Of a stretch of DNA of 36,525 nucleotides, positions 21,880-30,691 are shown one piece after another. This DNA is from a virus. The stretch lies in IMG/VR virus record IMGVR_UViG_3300037297_000047, positions 1-36,525 of that record. The stretch is one strand, 5' to 3'. Both the position numbers and the translations under genes were made by a program. Under the pieces are notes generated by a model. The model worked only from the letters and a program-made list of their open reading frames with translations. It had not been told where the DNA came from and did no database searches. Numbering within the stretch: position 1 is the first letter of the stretch; every line of letters starts with the position of its first letter.

Positions 21880-22439
21880 TATATACCTTCTACTTCTTCA
21901 TACCAGAAGGCGTTGAATGTAACAGATGTCGCAGCAGCAGGAGTAAAAGCAAAAACATAATCAGTTGAAGGTTTTAATATTATTTCGTCATTACCCCCAG
22001 AACCTGAACCTCCTGATCGGGCAGCGGGACTCCCAGCTGAACCATAGCGGGCAACATCCAAAATTAAAGGAGTTCCCAGCACAGGAGTTGTCCCGGAAAG
22101 AATAGTAGCTCCACTAGTCTTGCTGGAATTTCTATTACGATTAAAAGGAGTATAAGCAGTGCCCCCAGAATAACTTGTCACATCTTCATAAAAAACATAC
22201 TCAACAGCGGCAGTGTCAGTTGATACGTTTGTTGATCCAGGTCTAAAATGCAGATATCCAGAACTTGAAGCAGGGGTTGTTAATCCTATATATGTCGCAA
22301 CACTAATTATTCTTAAATCTATTGCCATAGTAAACCCTATGCCCGCATGAATATAAGCATGGTCGGTCTGTATAACAGCAGGGAACTTAGTAAAACTTTC
22401 AGAATTACTTATTATGCTTTTTTGATAATTCGTAGCCAT
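21879..22439 (-). CDS. Virion structural protein (possible head decoration)
   Basis: 186 residues, glycine/serine-rich with a run ARSGGSGSGGND and beta strands. Likely a beta-sandwich surface protein. It lies between the capsid module and the neck genes. Start after AAAGAGGTATATT. Confidence 0.55.
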   Translation of the reverse strand: MATNYQKSIISNSESFTKFPAVIQTDHAYIHAGIGFTMAIDLRIISVATYIGLTTPASSSGYLHFRPGSTNVSTDTAAVEYVFYEDVTSYSGGTAYTPFNRNRNSSKTSGATILSGTTPVLGTPLILDVARYGSAGSPAARSGGSGSGGNDEIILKPSTDYVFAFTPAAATSVTFNAFWYEEVEGI

Positions 22440-22454
22440 AATATACCTCTTTGA

Positions 22455-22490
22455 TAGGTTTGCGAAAGCCCTCTTGGTGAGGGCAAACGT
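22455..22490 (-). terminator. Hairpin after the coat/decoration genes
   Basis: GCCCTC-ACCAA-GAGGGC followed by UUUCG on the minus strand, extendable by an outer GTTTG/CAAAC pairing. Between the small capsid protein and the next structural gene; a likely partial terminator after the most abundant head proteins. Confidence 0.5.
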
Positions 22491-22497
22491 AAAACTA

Positions 22498-22902
22498 TTA
22501 TATTCTTCTGCAAATAATGGAAACTAAACCTCTGTCATTTGCACCGTTTGTGATTACATTTAAATCATCACCAGCTGACAAAGTTGATTGTGCATCATCC
22601 AAAGTGCCAGCCCTAGCTATGGTAGTATCAGCAGCCATCGCCACCGCATCACAAATAGCAGTTGTAACCTTTCTAACTGTAGCTGTTCCTCCGGCCGATG
22701 TAGCCCTTGCTTGTACCACCACATCTATCACCTCACAATCAAAAGGAACTGTTACACTTTTAGCTGTTGCATTGGCAGCAGCGTCAATATCCGCAATGAG
22801 CACAACAGGCGCAGAATAAACTGCGTCACCCAGTTGTACTTTTTGGTTAGAAGGTATAGACCCTTTGTTTAGTTCAATTCTTTGGTTGTTTGTTAATGCC
22901 AT
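22498..22902 (-). CDS. Capsid-associated protein, likely decoration
   Basis: 134 residues directly after the coat gene, start after GGGGGGATC. A compact beta protein (YSAPVVLIADIDAAANATAK, VTVPFDCEVIDVVVQARAT, GLVSIICRRI). Small proteins of this type next to coat genes often decorate the capsid. Alanine-rich and less AT-rich than the early genes. Confidence 0.55.
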   Translation of the reverse strand: MALTNNQRIELNKGSIPSNQKVQLGDAVYSAPVVLIADIDAAANATAKSVTVPFDCEVIDVVVQARATSAGGTATVRKVTTAICDAVAMAADTTIARAGTLDDAQSTLSAGDDLNVITNGANDRGLVSIICRRI

Positions 22903-22910
22903 GATCCCCC

Positions 22911-24062
22911 CTATCCTAGCAAGATAGCTGTATGTTCAGGCTTAATAAGTTTGGTTCCCCAAGCTATTCTAACATGTAAAGAATTTTGCAAGAACTGTTT
23001 GTATTGTGCTACTTCAAAAGATAAGCCAGTGTTAGGGTCTGTTAAGATCTCAGTAGCTGTTGCTAAGTCTCCTCCGATAGGCTGAGCAGGCATCCTTGTT
23101 GCCAGATGAATTGCAGTACGGTGAAATCCAATATTAGCAGTATAATCACTAGAAACCGTGATAGCAGTAGCACTTGTCGGAATTGCTTGTCTTAATCCAG
23201 GTGCTGCAATAACTATAGTTCCGCCACCTGAAACATCTGCATCACCAGTAACAACTAAATACTTATTTGTGTCACCAGCAAAAGTAATAACATCGCCCGC
23301 TAGAATTGTTCCTGTCCCCGCACTAGCAAGTGTAATTGAGGTAGTTCCTACTGCATAACCAGTCGCGTCAGTAGTCGCACCAGCAGCAGTTCCCGCAGTG
23401 TGTGACTGCACTTGAGCTGATTCTCTAATATCAAGACCACTAAGAGGCAATAGCACACCTTGTCTTAATGTCGCATCTGTCCCGGCAGTGTTTTGCTGGT
23501 TAAGTGTTGTTAAATCTCTCAGGTTAACTCCTGCTGTTGTGTCGACCACAAGATGCCTGTCACCTAGTGGAGTCCCGTTATCTGTCAGTATCTTTGCTAT
23601 TTGATTTGCATCACTAATACTTGTTGCAAATGGTGTAGTCCCAGCTGTTCCGAATGCCCTTGAAGACAAGAGATACTCTTGCGCTATATCTGCTTCAATT
23701 TCATTTACTAAAGTTCTGATCGCTTGAGCAGTTTGCTGTGCTAACGTAGAACTGTATAATCCATTGTTAGAATATCCTTGTGTTTGCTCTCCATTCCATC
23801 GAATAGGAACGTGCCTAGATTTGTCGATAGTGATTGTAGTATTATCGATTGTTTGGTCACCTGTGTCAGGTGGTGTTACCGCTGGTGTGTTGTCTGCTGC
23901 CGATTGTGGTTGTGTCTGAGGGATTCTTACAACCTCATTTAGTGCTGCTCTTTCTACTGTGTTATCTGTAGACACAGAAGGGATAAATCCTGTAATCTCC
24001 CTACTTACTACGTCCAAACCCTCATATAAATCAGGGATTAAATCTGTCAATGTGTTTGCCAT
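22911..24062 (-). CDS. Major capsid protein, P22 coat-like
   Basis: 383 residues. The start MANTLTDLIPDLYEGLDVVS with REITGFIPSV and VERAALNEVVR, then TPAVTPPDTGDQ and WNGEQTQGY, is the well-known P22-like coat pattern; the end (LAWG-like RIAWGTKLIKPEHTAILLG) also matches. Residues 226-303 are the inserted barrel domain (SITLASAGTGTILAGDVI ... FAGDTNKYLV). Follows the scaffold gene; start after AGGAGACATAATAAA. Confidence 0.9.
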   Translation of the reverse strand: MANTLTDLIPDLYEGLDVVSREITGFIPSVSTDNTVERAALNEVVRIPQTQPQSAADNTPAVTPPDTGDQTIDNTTITIDKSRHVPIRWNGEQTQGYSNNGLYSSTLAQQTAQAIRTLVNEIEADIAQEYLLSSRAFGTAGTTPFATSISDANQIAKILTDNGTPLGDRHLVVDTTAGVNLRDLTTLNQQNTAGTDATLRQGVLLPLSGLDIRESAQVQSHTAGTAAGATTDATGYAVGTTSITLASAGTGTILAGDVITFAGDTNKYLVVTGDADVSGGGTIVIAAPGLRQAIPTSATAITVSSDYTANIGFHRTAIHLATRMPAQPIGGDLATATEILTDPNTGLSFEVAQYKQFLQNSLHVRIAWGTKLIKPEHTAILLG

Positions 24063-24083
24063 TTTATTATGTCTCCTTGTCTT

Positions 24084-24800
24084 TTAGTCGACAATAGACA
24101 GTTCATTTGCAGAGACCTTTTTGGCCATTTGAACTTTTTCAGCAGGTGGGAGTTTATCAAACTCAGCCTTTTTCATCGTTCTACTACCGCCTTGCGAAAA
24201 ACCCCTACTATTAGCACCGCTATTGTCTGGTTTTATCAAGTACTCCTTACCCTGGTCACTTTCTGCCCATTTCTGGAAATACTCTTTAGCTGGTAGTCCT
24301 AGACCATCGCCATTTTGGATGACAACTTGCCTTTCCTTGCCATCTACCTCAACAATGGCTTTGCCTTTGTACGCTGAGGATAATAATTCTTTATGTTTAG
24401 GATCAACTTTTATCTGATCGAATACTTTAGATAGGCTAGAGCTGATTAAATTATCGTTGAGATCCCTTTCTAATGCTTTATAGCTTTCTTCTTTCTCCTT
24501 GAGAGCTTCCTTTATTCTAGTCAATTCCCTATCTGATTTGTCGCTTTTATCTTTACCGCTAGAACTTTTAGAAACATAATCATTGTATCCGTTGATATCA
24601 ATATTGTCAAGCTGTTTTTGAACTTCTTCTTTCTCTGTTTTGATTGTTTTAAGCTTCCCTAATAATTCATAGTTTTTGTTCTTTAAGCCCTGAATATCAT
24701 CTTCTGTTTTATAACCATAAGCTCTTGCAACTTCATCAAACAAACCCTTATTGTTCTCATCCTGTATGAATTCTTTAAATTCTTCTTCCGTAATCGCCAT
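24084..24800 (-). CDS. Scaffold protein
   Basis: 238 residues, almost all helix and strongly charged: EEFKEFIQDENNKGLFDEVA, a coiled-coil middle (LKTIKTEKEEVQKQLDNIDI) and a basic end (RTMKKAEFDKLPPAEKVQMA). Right before the coat gene, as scaffolds are. Start after AGGAGGCCATTAG. Confidence 0.8.
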   Translation of the reverse strand: MAITEEEFKEFIQDENNKGLFDEVARAYGYKTEDDIQGLKNKNYELLGKLKTIKTEKEEVQKQLDNIDINGYNDYVSKSSSGKDKSDKSDRELTRIKEALKEKEESYKALERDLNDNLISSSLSKVFDQIKVDPKHKELLSSAYKGKAIVEVDGKERQVVIQNGDGLGLPAKEYFQKWAESDQGKEYLIKPDNSGANSRGFSQGGSRTMKKAEFDKLPPAEKVQMAKKVSANELSIVD

Positions 24801-24820
24801 CTAATGGCCTCCTATATAAT

Positions 24821-25888
24821 TTATTTACTAATGATTTGACCATAAACATTTTTAGTCAAGTTATTGTCCTTTGCCCATTGGTCAAAATCTTTATAACTAA
24901 ATACTTCATTTTTACCAGTTATAGGGTTTCTCCCCCTTCTTATTTCAGGCTCATAGTCACCAACAATGTCTACCACTGTTTCTCTATCATTTATATCGTA
25001 AGCAGGATTACCGGTTGTACCTGGAGTCAAAGCCTTTTTTCCGTCTGGATATCTAAAAGGCTGATCAATCCCAACTGTTTGACCGTCCATACTCGCAGAT
25101 TGTGGCCTTGTCCTATTATCTAAGACTGCAACTAATTTTCTTTTTATTTCAACCCCTTGATCTTCAGCACTTTTTGATTGAGCATAAGACCCCATATTTA
25201 TAACCCTGTTTGTCTCTGTCCTTAATATCCTCTCTGCACTTGCTCTAGCACCTGTTATTTTAGTCTTTCTTCCTATTCTTTTTTCAGTGCCAATTATATT
25301 TTTGATAGTGTTTATAGTTTCAGTTTTAGATTGTCCGTTAACTAGACTTTGAGTTATAGCACTTCTTATCTGGTTCACTTCTTTAATGCGGTTATTAGCT
25401 AGCAAATTAGTCAAAGACCCTGTCTGTGGTACATACTTGGACTTATTGCCAAATCTCTTTTCAATAGACTTTGTTATTTCCTTAAATGCTTGATTTGTTC
25501 CAAGAGTGGTGAGTTCTATTAAGTTTTTAGGGAGTATACCTAATTTTAATCTTGGCTCTATCCATTGTAAAGTGTAAGCTTTTCTATAATAAGTATTGGA
25601 AAAAGAAATTCCCAAAATATTACGAATATAATTGTAGATTTTACTATAAGATTCCGAATATTCTTTTCTAATTTGAGCCAATAGATTGGACAGCCTATTG
25701 CGCTCTATCATTTTGTTGTAATAGTCTTCTGGTTTTAGCCCTGATAATATTTGACTATAAACCTTGTCTAGTTTTGTGCTTATGTTCTTAATTGCTCTTT
25801 TATACTCTTTTCTTATTTCAGAGTTTAACCTTTTCGTCTCTGCTTTAGTTTGATTAAAAGCTTCTTCTTGGAAATTAGACCAACTCAC
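24821..25888 (-). CDS. MuF/SPP1 gp7-like minor head protein
   Basis: 355 residues, GTG start after GAAGAGGCTGTAA, overlapping the portal stop. The C-terminal core (GARASAERILRTETNRVINM, DNRTRPQSASMDGQTVG, TPGTTGNPAYDINDRETVVD) is the conserved F-protein domain found after portals in many phages. It may enter the host with DNA or help head assembly. Confidence 0.8.
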   Translation of the reverse strand: MSWSNFQEEAFNQTKAETKRLNSEIRKEYKRAIKNISTKLDKVYSQILSGLKPEDYYNKMIERNRLSNLLAQIRKEYSESYSKIYNYIRNILGISFSNTYYRKAYTLQWIEPRLKLGILPKNLIELTTLGTNQAFKEITKSIEKRFGNKSKYVPQTGSLTNLLANNRIKEVNQIRSAITQSLVNGQSKTETINTIKNIIGTEKRIGRKTKITGARASAERILRTETNRVINMGSYAQSKSAEDQGVEIKRKLVAVLDNRTRPQSASMDGQTVGIDQPFRYPDGKKALTPGTTGNPAYDINDRETVVDIVGDYEPEIRRGRNPITGKNEVFSYKDFDQWAKDNNLTKNVYGQIISK

Positions 25889-27269
25889 TTACAGCCTCTT
25901 CATCCTGGACTATATCTTCTTGCATTGGTGCTTCTTCCTCAATCACTATAGACTCTTGTGTCTCTTCAATGGATTTTTGTTCGTCCTTAATAGTCCAGCC
26001 ATCCGGGTACAATTCTTTATTCTGCATGTTATAGAAATATGTTTCCCAAGACATATATCCAGCTTGAACAGCTCCCATAAAAGAAGTCAAGGTTTGTGGG
26101 TCTACTTCGGATAACTCAAAATCACCGTTGTATTCAATATTTATTTCATCTGTGTTGCCGTCCCATTCGGCCATTACATTTGCAACTATTGTCATGCTAT
26201 CAGACAATGCGTTTGATATATCTGCAAGAGTGGCATATTCTCCTTGGCTTTGTATTCTGGAAGTTTCAGCACTTTGCACATACCTACCTTTCCCAGAGAT
26301 CAAAGATGTGCCCATAGCAGCCATTTGTTCTTCTTTGTGCACTAATTCGTCTTTAAGTCCAGAATCGCTTGCTGCTTCTAAAAACTTGGCGTCTCCATCT
26401 GTAGGCATTTTGGCGCACCCACCAACAGGAAAAACTTTAGAGTCATCCCACCCCTTAACAATAATAGTTTTCGCACCTGTCCAATGTAACATATTTTCAT
26501 AATCTGCACTATTTTTATAATGTCCCAGGTTTACATTGACAAAATCCAACATGGGCGAACTAGAGATCTCAAAAGTAATTCCCTGATTAGTAATAAAATA
26601 AAAAGGAATAAAATCCATTGTTTTCCCGTTCATTTTTGGAATAAATTCTCTAACCAAAACAAATTCAAAACTATTTGCGGAAGTTTCTTTTTTGATATAG
26701 TCTCTTACATAATAAACACCTTCTTCCAAAATAAGAACACGCCACTCGGTTTGCTCTTTGCACTTAAAAACATCTTCAGAGTCATTTACTACACCCTCAA
26801 GAACAACTAAAGACAATTGAGTTAAACCGCCGATAACCTGTGTTTTCCAATTTATGATTTCTTCTGCTTTGTACTGTGTTAAATAAGTCCGTCCTTGTTC
26901 ATCTGAATAATCTACAAGTACGCCGACCCTGTTTGTTATCAAAACTTCTTTTGCCAATTCTTTAGAAAAATAATAAAAAGATCTTCCTGTGAGATCTACA
27001 TTTTTTCTGGCTTCTTCTGTTATTCCCATTACTTGGGGCAGTTTTCTAAACAATTGCCCTATTGCGATATTAGCAGTTCTACCCGTGTAATTTATATATC
27101 TGGCTCTATCAAGATACGCTTCATAGCTCTTGTCATCTTGACCTCCAAGTTTTGGCAAATAGGTTGTGTTCTTAGACTTTACCGTGTCTTCACCCTGGAA
27201 ACCGTCTCTAGTTTTTTCCCAAATATGCACCCATTTTTTGTATAACTTGTGTTTATGGTCTACCTGCAC
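25875..27269 (-). CDS. Portal protein (DUF4055-like)
   Basis: 464 residues; GTG start after GGGGGCTGGTA, overlapping the terminase stop. Near the N-terminus it has NTTYLPKLGGQDDKSYEAYL and YTGRTANIAIGQLFRKLP, typical of DUF4055 portals, which form the dodecameric ring through which DNA is packed. The C-terminus is acidic (EETQESIVIEEEAPMQED). Lies in the standard terL-portal-MuF order. Confidence 0.85.
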   Translation of the reverse strand: MQVDHKHKLYKKWVHIWEKTRDGFQGEDTVKSKNTTYLPKLGGQDDKSYEAYLDRARYINYTGRTANIAIGQLFRKLPQVMGITEEARKNVDLTGRSFYYFSKELAKEVLITNRVGVLVDYSDEQGRTYLTQYKAEEIINWKTQVIGGLTQLSLVVLEGVVNDSEDVFKCKEQTEWRVLILEEGVYYVRDYIKKETSANSFEFVLVREFIPKMNGKTMDFIPFYFITNQGITFEISSSPMLDFVNVNLGHYKNSADYENMLHWTGAKTIIVKGWDDSKVFPVGGCAKMPTDGDAKFLEAASDSGLKDELVHKEEQMAAMGTSLISGKGRYVQSAETSRIQSQGEYATLADISNALSDSMTIVANVMAEWDGNTDEINIEYNGDFELSEVDPQTLTSFMGAVQAGYMSWETYFYNMQNKELYPDGWTIKDEQKSIEETQESIVIEEEAPMQEDIVQDEEAVSELV

Positions 27270-28468
27270 TACCAGCCCCCTGTTTGGATTACTGCACCTT
27301 TATTATGTCTCATAACATCCTCTTGAGAATAGCGGATTTGATCTATGCAATGATTGTGCTTGTCTTCTATCTTGTTAGATATTTGACCCGTTTTTGGGTC
27401 TACTACATAACTGTACAATCTAAACTCATCTATATGGTGCTTGCATCTTGGGTGCACAACTATTCGTTCATATGACCTCAAGTGCGCTATTCCGTCTTCT
27501 ATGCTTCCAGCTCCTTTCTTACAAGCTCTCATTTTAGGAAAACCGTTTCTTTGCATATATGATATAGTCTCCGGTCTTGCATTATCTGCAATTATAGGAT
27601 AATTTTGACTTTCTGGTATTGTCTTGAATTTATTTGGAAGCAAGTCAATATCAACTCCTATTTCATAAAACTCATAATCTATATAAAGAGTCTTGTCAAT
27701 CACAAAATTACGTCCTAGAGTAGTTGGGTCTTTACTAAACCCCCAGTCTGCACCGAAATAAAACCAAACATTTTCTGGGGCTTCAAACTCTTCAACAAAC
27801 CACTTCCCATAAAATACCTGGGCTTCTGAATGTTTGACGCATTGTCCCATCCACTTATGCAAATACTTCTCATAGTCAACACGCTTGTCATATTCCATCT
27901 CAGCCCTAAGAACTTCTGGGAAAAAAGGGTTATCTGAGTAATTTATTTCTATTCTTTCAACATCTTCTCTATCAGCTAAATTATAGTCTGCATGTATTGG
28001 GTCAGTCTCATCTGTGGGATTATAAGCAAATATTAACTGACTGCCTTCTTTTCGTATCGTTGGAGTAAGTATCTCTAAAGACTTTCTTGATATTGTGTGT
28101 GCTTCTTCCACCCAACAATAGTCTATTCCTTCAGTAGATTTAATGTCATTAACGTTGTTTCTTAATCCTTTAAATATAAACTCCGATCCATTAGCACCAA
28201 CTATAGATCTTTCTGTTATTTTGTAAAATGAACTTAGATTAAGCTTTTCTATTATGTCACATAAGAGCTTGTGAACAGAGTCTTTTATTGAATTTTGTAT
28301 CTCTCTAGTGCAGAGTATCCTTACTTTTCGCTTATAAGCTGTTATTACTAGAAATATAGCTATACCCCAGCTTTTGGCAGAACCACGCCCACCAAAAACC
28401 AGGATATAGCGCTTTACGGAGGTGTATAATGATTTGAGTTTGTCAGGTATTTTTATGTTTAATGTCAT
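27269..28468 (-). CDS. terL: Terminase large subunit
   Basis: 399 residues. ATPase: Walker A VFGGRGSAKSWGIA, adenine-motif-like CTREIQNS, Walker B GIDYCWVEEAH and coupling FAYNPTDE. Nuclease: FGADWGFSKDPTT, PIIADNARPE and IDQIRYSQED, giving the acidic RNase-H-like site. Packs DNA into the prohead; PBSX/SPP1-like group. It is close to the family's usual length (about 400-430). Confidence 0.95.
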   Translation of the reverse strand: MTLNIKIPDKLKSLYTSVKRYILVFGGRGSAKSWGIAIFLVITAYKRKVRILCTREIQNSIKDSVHKLLCDIIEKLNLSSFYKITERSIVGANGSEFIFKGLRNNVNDIKSTEGIDYCWVEEAHTISRKSLEILTPTIRKEGSQLIFAYNPTDETDPIHADYNLADREDVERIEINYSDNPFFPEVLRAEMEYDKRVDYEKYLHKWMGQCVKHSEAQVFYGKWFVEEFEAPENVWFYFGADWGFSKDPTTLGRNFVIDKTLYIDYEFYEIGVDIDLLPNKFKTIPESQNYPIIADNARPETISYMQRNGFPKMRACKKGAGSIEDGIAHLRSYERIVVHPRCKHHIDEFRLYSYVVDPKTGQISNKIEDKHNHCIDQIRYSQEDVMRHNKGAVIQTGGW

Positions 28469-28529
28469 AATATTCGCATTCCAGCAACCCTAGCTTGTTA
28501 GAACCTATAATAAGCCAATCTTCCACTTT

Positions 28530-28733
28530 TTACTTGAAACTTTGATGTATTAATCCTGTATCTAGTAAAAAATCACACTTTATACTTTTGCAATCTTTTT
28601 CTATTTCAACTATGGTGGTAGTCATACACTCACATCTATAATTTAACAATTTAGCACACTTTTCACAGTAATATGAATAGCACTCATAGCAAAAGTGGTC
28701 TGCTTTTTCTTCACACTCTTCACATTTTTTCAT
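28530..28733 (-). CDS. B-box/treble-clef-like zinc protein, 67 aa
   Basis: An N-terminal cysteine array (CEECEEKADHFCYECYSYYC, then EKCAKLLNYRCEC) that closely resembles a B-box zinc finger, followed by a short tail with two more cysteines (DCKSIKCDF). It lies in the gap between the terminase subunit genes. Such fingers in bacteria are uncommon and usually act in protein binding. Function unknown. Confidence 0.6.
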   Translation of the reverse strand: MKKCEECEEKADHFCYECYSYYCEKCAKLLNYRCECMTTTIVEIEKDCKSIKCDFLLDTGLIHQSFK

Positions 28734-28736
28734 TAT

Positions 28737-28946
28737 TCAAACCTTTCTCATAAGATCTTTAATTTGTGGCGAATATAGAATAATACAGTCGCCCTTTAAT
28801 ACAATTTCTCCTTCCCTTATACAATATTTACCCCCCCCAACCTCTAAATGAGATAAAAAAGCCCCCTTTAAACAATGTAAGATTATCTGCTTATATTTTG
28901 ATTTTGCAGCACTTTTATTATGGAATTTTATTTTTAAACTATCCAC
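28737..28946 (-). CDS. Hypothetical protein, 69 aa, GTG start
   Basis: GTG preceded by GAGTGAGGCTATAAATA. Basic N-terminus (SLKIKFHNKSAAKSKYKQI) then beta strands (GEIVLKGDCIILYSP). No family recognised. Confidence 0.5.
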   Translation of the reverse strand: MDSLKIKFHNKSAAKSKYKQIILHCLKGAFLSHLEVGGGKYCIREGEIVLKGDCIILYSPQIKDLMRKV

Positions 28947-28949
28947 TAT

Positions 28950-29150
28950 TTATAGCCTCACTCCAAGTTTTTTTAATCCTTCCAACTCCATTTTTCTTCG
29001 TTGTTTAATACTATATTTAGAAAAAATACCCTTTAGATATTCAATATTTTCAAAAGACTTAAAAGGCTTGGCACACTTGAAAGAACACACGCTATTCATC
29101 CCAAGCCTTCTGAATAGTTTATAAATATAATATATATCATTTTTAGTCAT
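28950..29150 (-). CDS. Hypothetical protein, 66 aa
   Basis: Basic helical peptide (NDIYYIYKLFRRLGMN, KYSIKQRRKMELEGLKKLG) overlapping the end of the small terminase gene by 8 bases. No family recognised; possibly a small DNA-binding protein linked to packaging. Confidence 0.5.
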   Translation of the reverse strand: MTKNDIYYIYKLFRRLGMNSVCSFKCAKPFKSFENIEYLKGIFSKYSIKQRRKMELEGLKKLGVRL

Positions 29151-29571
29151 TTATATCAGCCCCCACAAACTCAATCTGTATAGTACTAGGCAGCTTTTCA
29201 CCACCACTAGTTACATCAATAAGTTGCTGATCCATTCCTATATATCTTTCTAAAGCTTTTAAATATTTATCTCTATCTGCAGCGTTTATAGTTTCGTCAA
29301 ATGCTACCTTTTTTCTAGCTTCTAATATCCTTTGGATTAGCTCTTTGTCTATATCTCTATTTTCTTCTATGAGTTGATCTATTCTAGCCCTTATCTTAGG
29401 TTTTCTGTAGTTTTCACTCCCTATGGAATAAGCGCTGTTTTCGCTATAGCCTGCTTTAACAGCAGATTGGTATTTGTTCCATCTTGTTTCGGGGTCATTA
29501 ACAAAAGCTTGACAATAAGCTTCTTCTTTATCTGTTAATTTATTAGCTTCGCCTAAGTCTTTGTTGCTCAT
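29143..29571 (-). CDS. terS: Terminase small subunit
   Basis: 142 residues from the ATG (MSNKDLGEANKLTDKEEAYC); the longer frame would start at the TTG of a promoter element. LTDKEEAYCQAFVNDP, AVKAGYSENSAYSIGSE and KPKIRARIDQLIEEN are the typical helix-turn-helix small terminase pattern (YCQ..V....AA..AGYS..SA...GS..L..P.V...I). Binds the packaging site on phage DNA. Three small genes separate it from terL. Confidence 0.85.
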   Translation of the reverse strand: MSNKDLGEANKLTDKEEAYCQAFVNDPETRWNKYQSAVKAGYSENSAYSIGSENYRKPKIRARIDQLIEENRDIDKELIQRILEARKKVAFDETINAADRDKYLKALERYIGMDQQLIDVTSGGEKLPSTIQIEFVGADIND

Positions 29572-29628
29572 TCCTTGCTCGCTTTCATTTAGTGTATTCA
29601 CGTTATTCTTATTGCTTTTATTTGATAT

Positions 29629-29634
29629 TGTCAA
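29629..29634 (-). promoter_or_regulatory. Conserved TACTTGACA element, late promoter candidate
   Basis: Minus-strand AAAATACTTGACAATA with TAAGAA after 17 bases, upstream of the terminase and head genes. A TTTATC-AAAA-GATAAA dyad (about 29640-29655) sits just upstream and could be an operator, possibly for the neighbouring HigA-like protein. Confidence 0.55.
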
Positions 29635-29708
29635 GTATTTTTATCTTTTGATAAATTTTTCAAAGTATCGTCATAATTTTCAATTAGATCTTGATAAACT
29701 TCATCAAC

Positions 29709-30119
29709 CTATTCTAAGTCTTTTATTTCTTTAGCTCTTTTTAGGTTATATTCATGTTGTAGATTTAGCCAAAATTCTATTGAAGTACCTAGTGCGTTTG
29801 AAAGTTTTAAAGCATCATCGAATGTCAAATCATGATAACTAACCTCCCCATCTTCCAAATAACCAAGCACAATATCATCCAATCTGTCTTTAAAAAATAT
29901 TGGTACTTTTTCCCTTAATTCTTTGTAATTTGCACAAAACTCCTCTCTCAGTATCTCTGCGGGATGGCAGTGTTTGTCATCTGTACTTACGACTTCTTTT
30001 ATGAATATATAATGGTCTTCCCTAAAAGATCGGCTGTGTCCAATTATCTGTATTTTACTTTTAATGAGATCTATATTGTTATCTATAACATGTTGAATCA
30101 ATTCTATTTTATTCATCAT
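29709..30119 (-). CDS. HigA-like transcriptional regulator
   Basis: 136 residues. The C-terminal part has HPAEILREEF, then LTFDDALKLSNALGTSIEFW and LNLQHEYNLKRAKE, the end of HigA/VapI-type helix-turn-helix antitoxins. The middle is diverged from the usual recognition helix. Candidate repressor of the region. After its TAG the same frame continues for 25 codons that still look coding. It overlaps the HExxH gene. Confidence 0.65.
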   Translation of the reverse strand: MMNKIELIQHVIDNNIDLIKSKIQIIGHSRSFREDHYIFIKEVVSTDDKHCHPAEILREEFCANYKELREKVPIFFKDRLDDIVLGYLEDGEVSYHDLTFDDALKLSNALGTSIEFWLNLQHEYNLKRAKEIKDLE

Positions 30120-30514
30120 CTACTTTTCCCACTTTTTTTACTTAATTTAATTTCTTCCCAGCCTTTGTCTTCAAGAATCCACTCAGTATAATTTCCCATG
30201 AAATATGCTCCCCACTCACCACCTTCTAAAGAATATATTTCTTTCAGTTTTTCTAGTGCGTGATATAGCTCATGGACAACTACATTCACGTTCAAAGATT
30301 CTATAGTTATCACAAGTGATGATGCGTGGTCGTCAGATTCCAAATATGTAAACGTTCCATCAGTAGAAGCAGAACACTTTAACGGATCAAGTTTATACTG
30401 TCTTCTCATTTCGTCATAAGCAATATTATGATTTTCGTGCAAAAAGACATCAATAAAACAACCGGGAAGATCTATATATTTGTATTTACGCTTTACTTTT
30501 TTTATTTTTTTCAT
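30116..30514 (-). CDS. Zincin-like HExxH metallopeptidase
   Basis: 132 residues with NVVVHELYHALEK (the HExxH zinc site), then GGEWGAYFMGNYTEWI, where a downstream glutamate or histidine could be the third ligand. Similar phage proteins are small putative proteases. Its stop overlaps the HigA-like gene, recalling ImmA-plus-repressor pairs, in which a protease cleaves the repressor; here the pairing is an inference. Confidence 0.65.
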   Translation of the reverse strand: MKKIKKVKRKYKYIDLPGCFIDVFLHENHNIAYDEMRRQYKLDPLKCSASTDGTFTYLESDDHASSLVITIESLNVNVVVHELYHALEKLKEIYSLEGGEWGAYFMGNYTEWILEDKGWEEIKLSKKSGKSR

Positions 30515-30517
30515 TAT

Positions 30518-30691
30518 TTAGAATTTACTCATGAAGTTTATTATGTTTATTAGTTTTTTTGTTTTATAAAAGTTTACCCATATAGTTATAAAAGGCATAT
30601 CTAAACAAATATATCTTTTTTCTGCCAAATGCAAACTTATGCCTAAAGATATATGATAGGTTAAATATATTTCTATTAAAGAATCGTCCAT
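30518..30691 (-). CDS. Hypothetical protein, 57 aa
   Basis: Starts at the ATG overlapping the upstream stop (TAAATG). A hydrophobic, aromatic-rich peptide (EIYLTYHISLGISLHLAEKR, FITIWVNFYK) with a basic end, possibly membrane-associated. No family recognised. Confidence 0.5.
   Translation of the reverse strand: MDDSLIEIYLTYHISLGISLHLAEKRYICLDMPFITIWVNFYKTKKLINIINFMSKF

Noticed and set aside
29572-29634. Longer small-terminase start
   Set aside because: It would begin at the TTG of the TTGACA element with no ribosome site; the internal ATG fits the family start better.
29629-29709. Reassigned TAG codon across the genome
   Set aside because: TAG closes several well-placed genes (for example the tail chaperone and HNH genes), so one coding-like extension is not enough.
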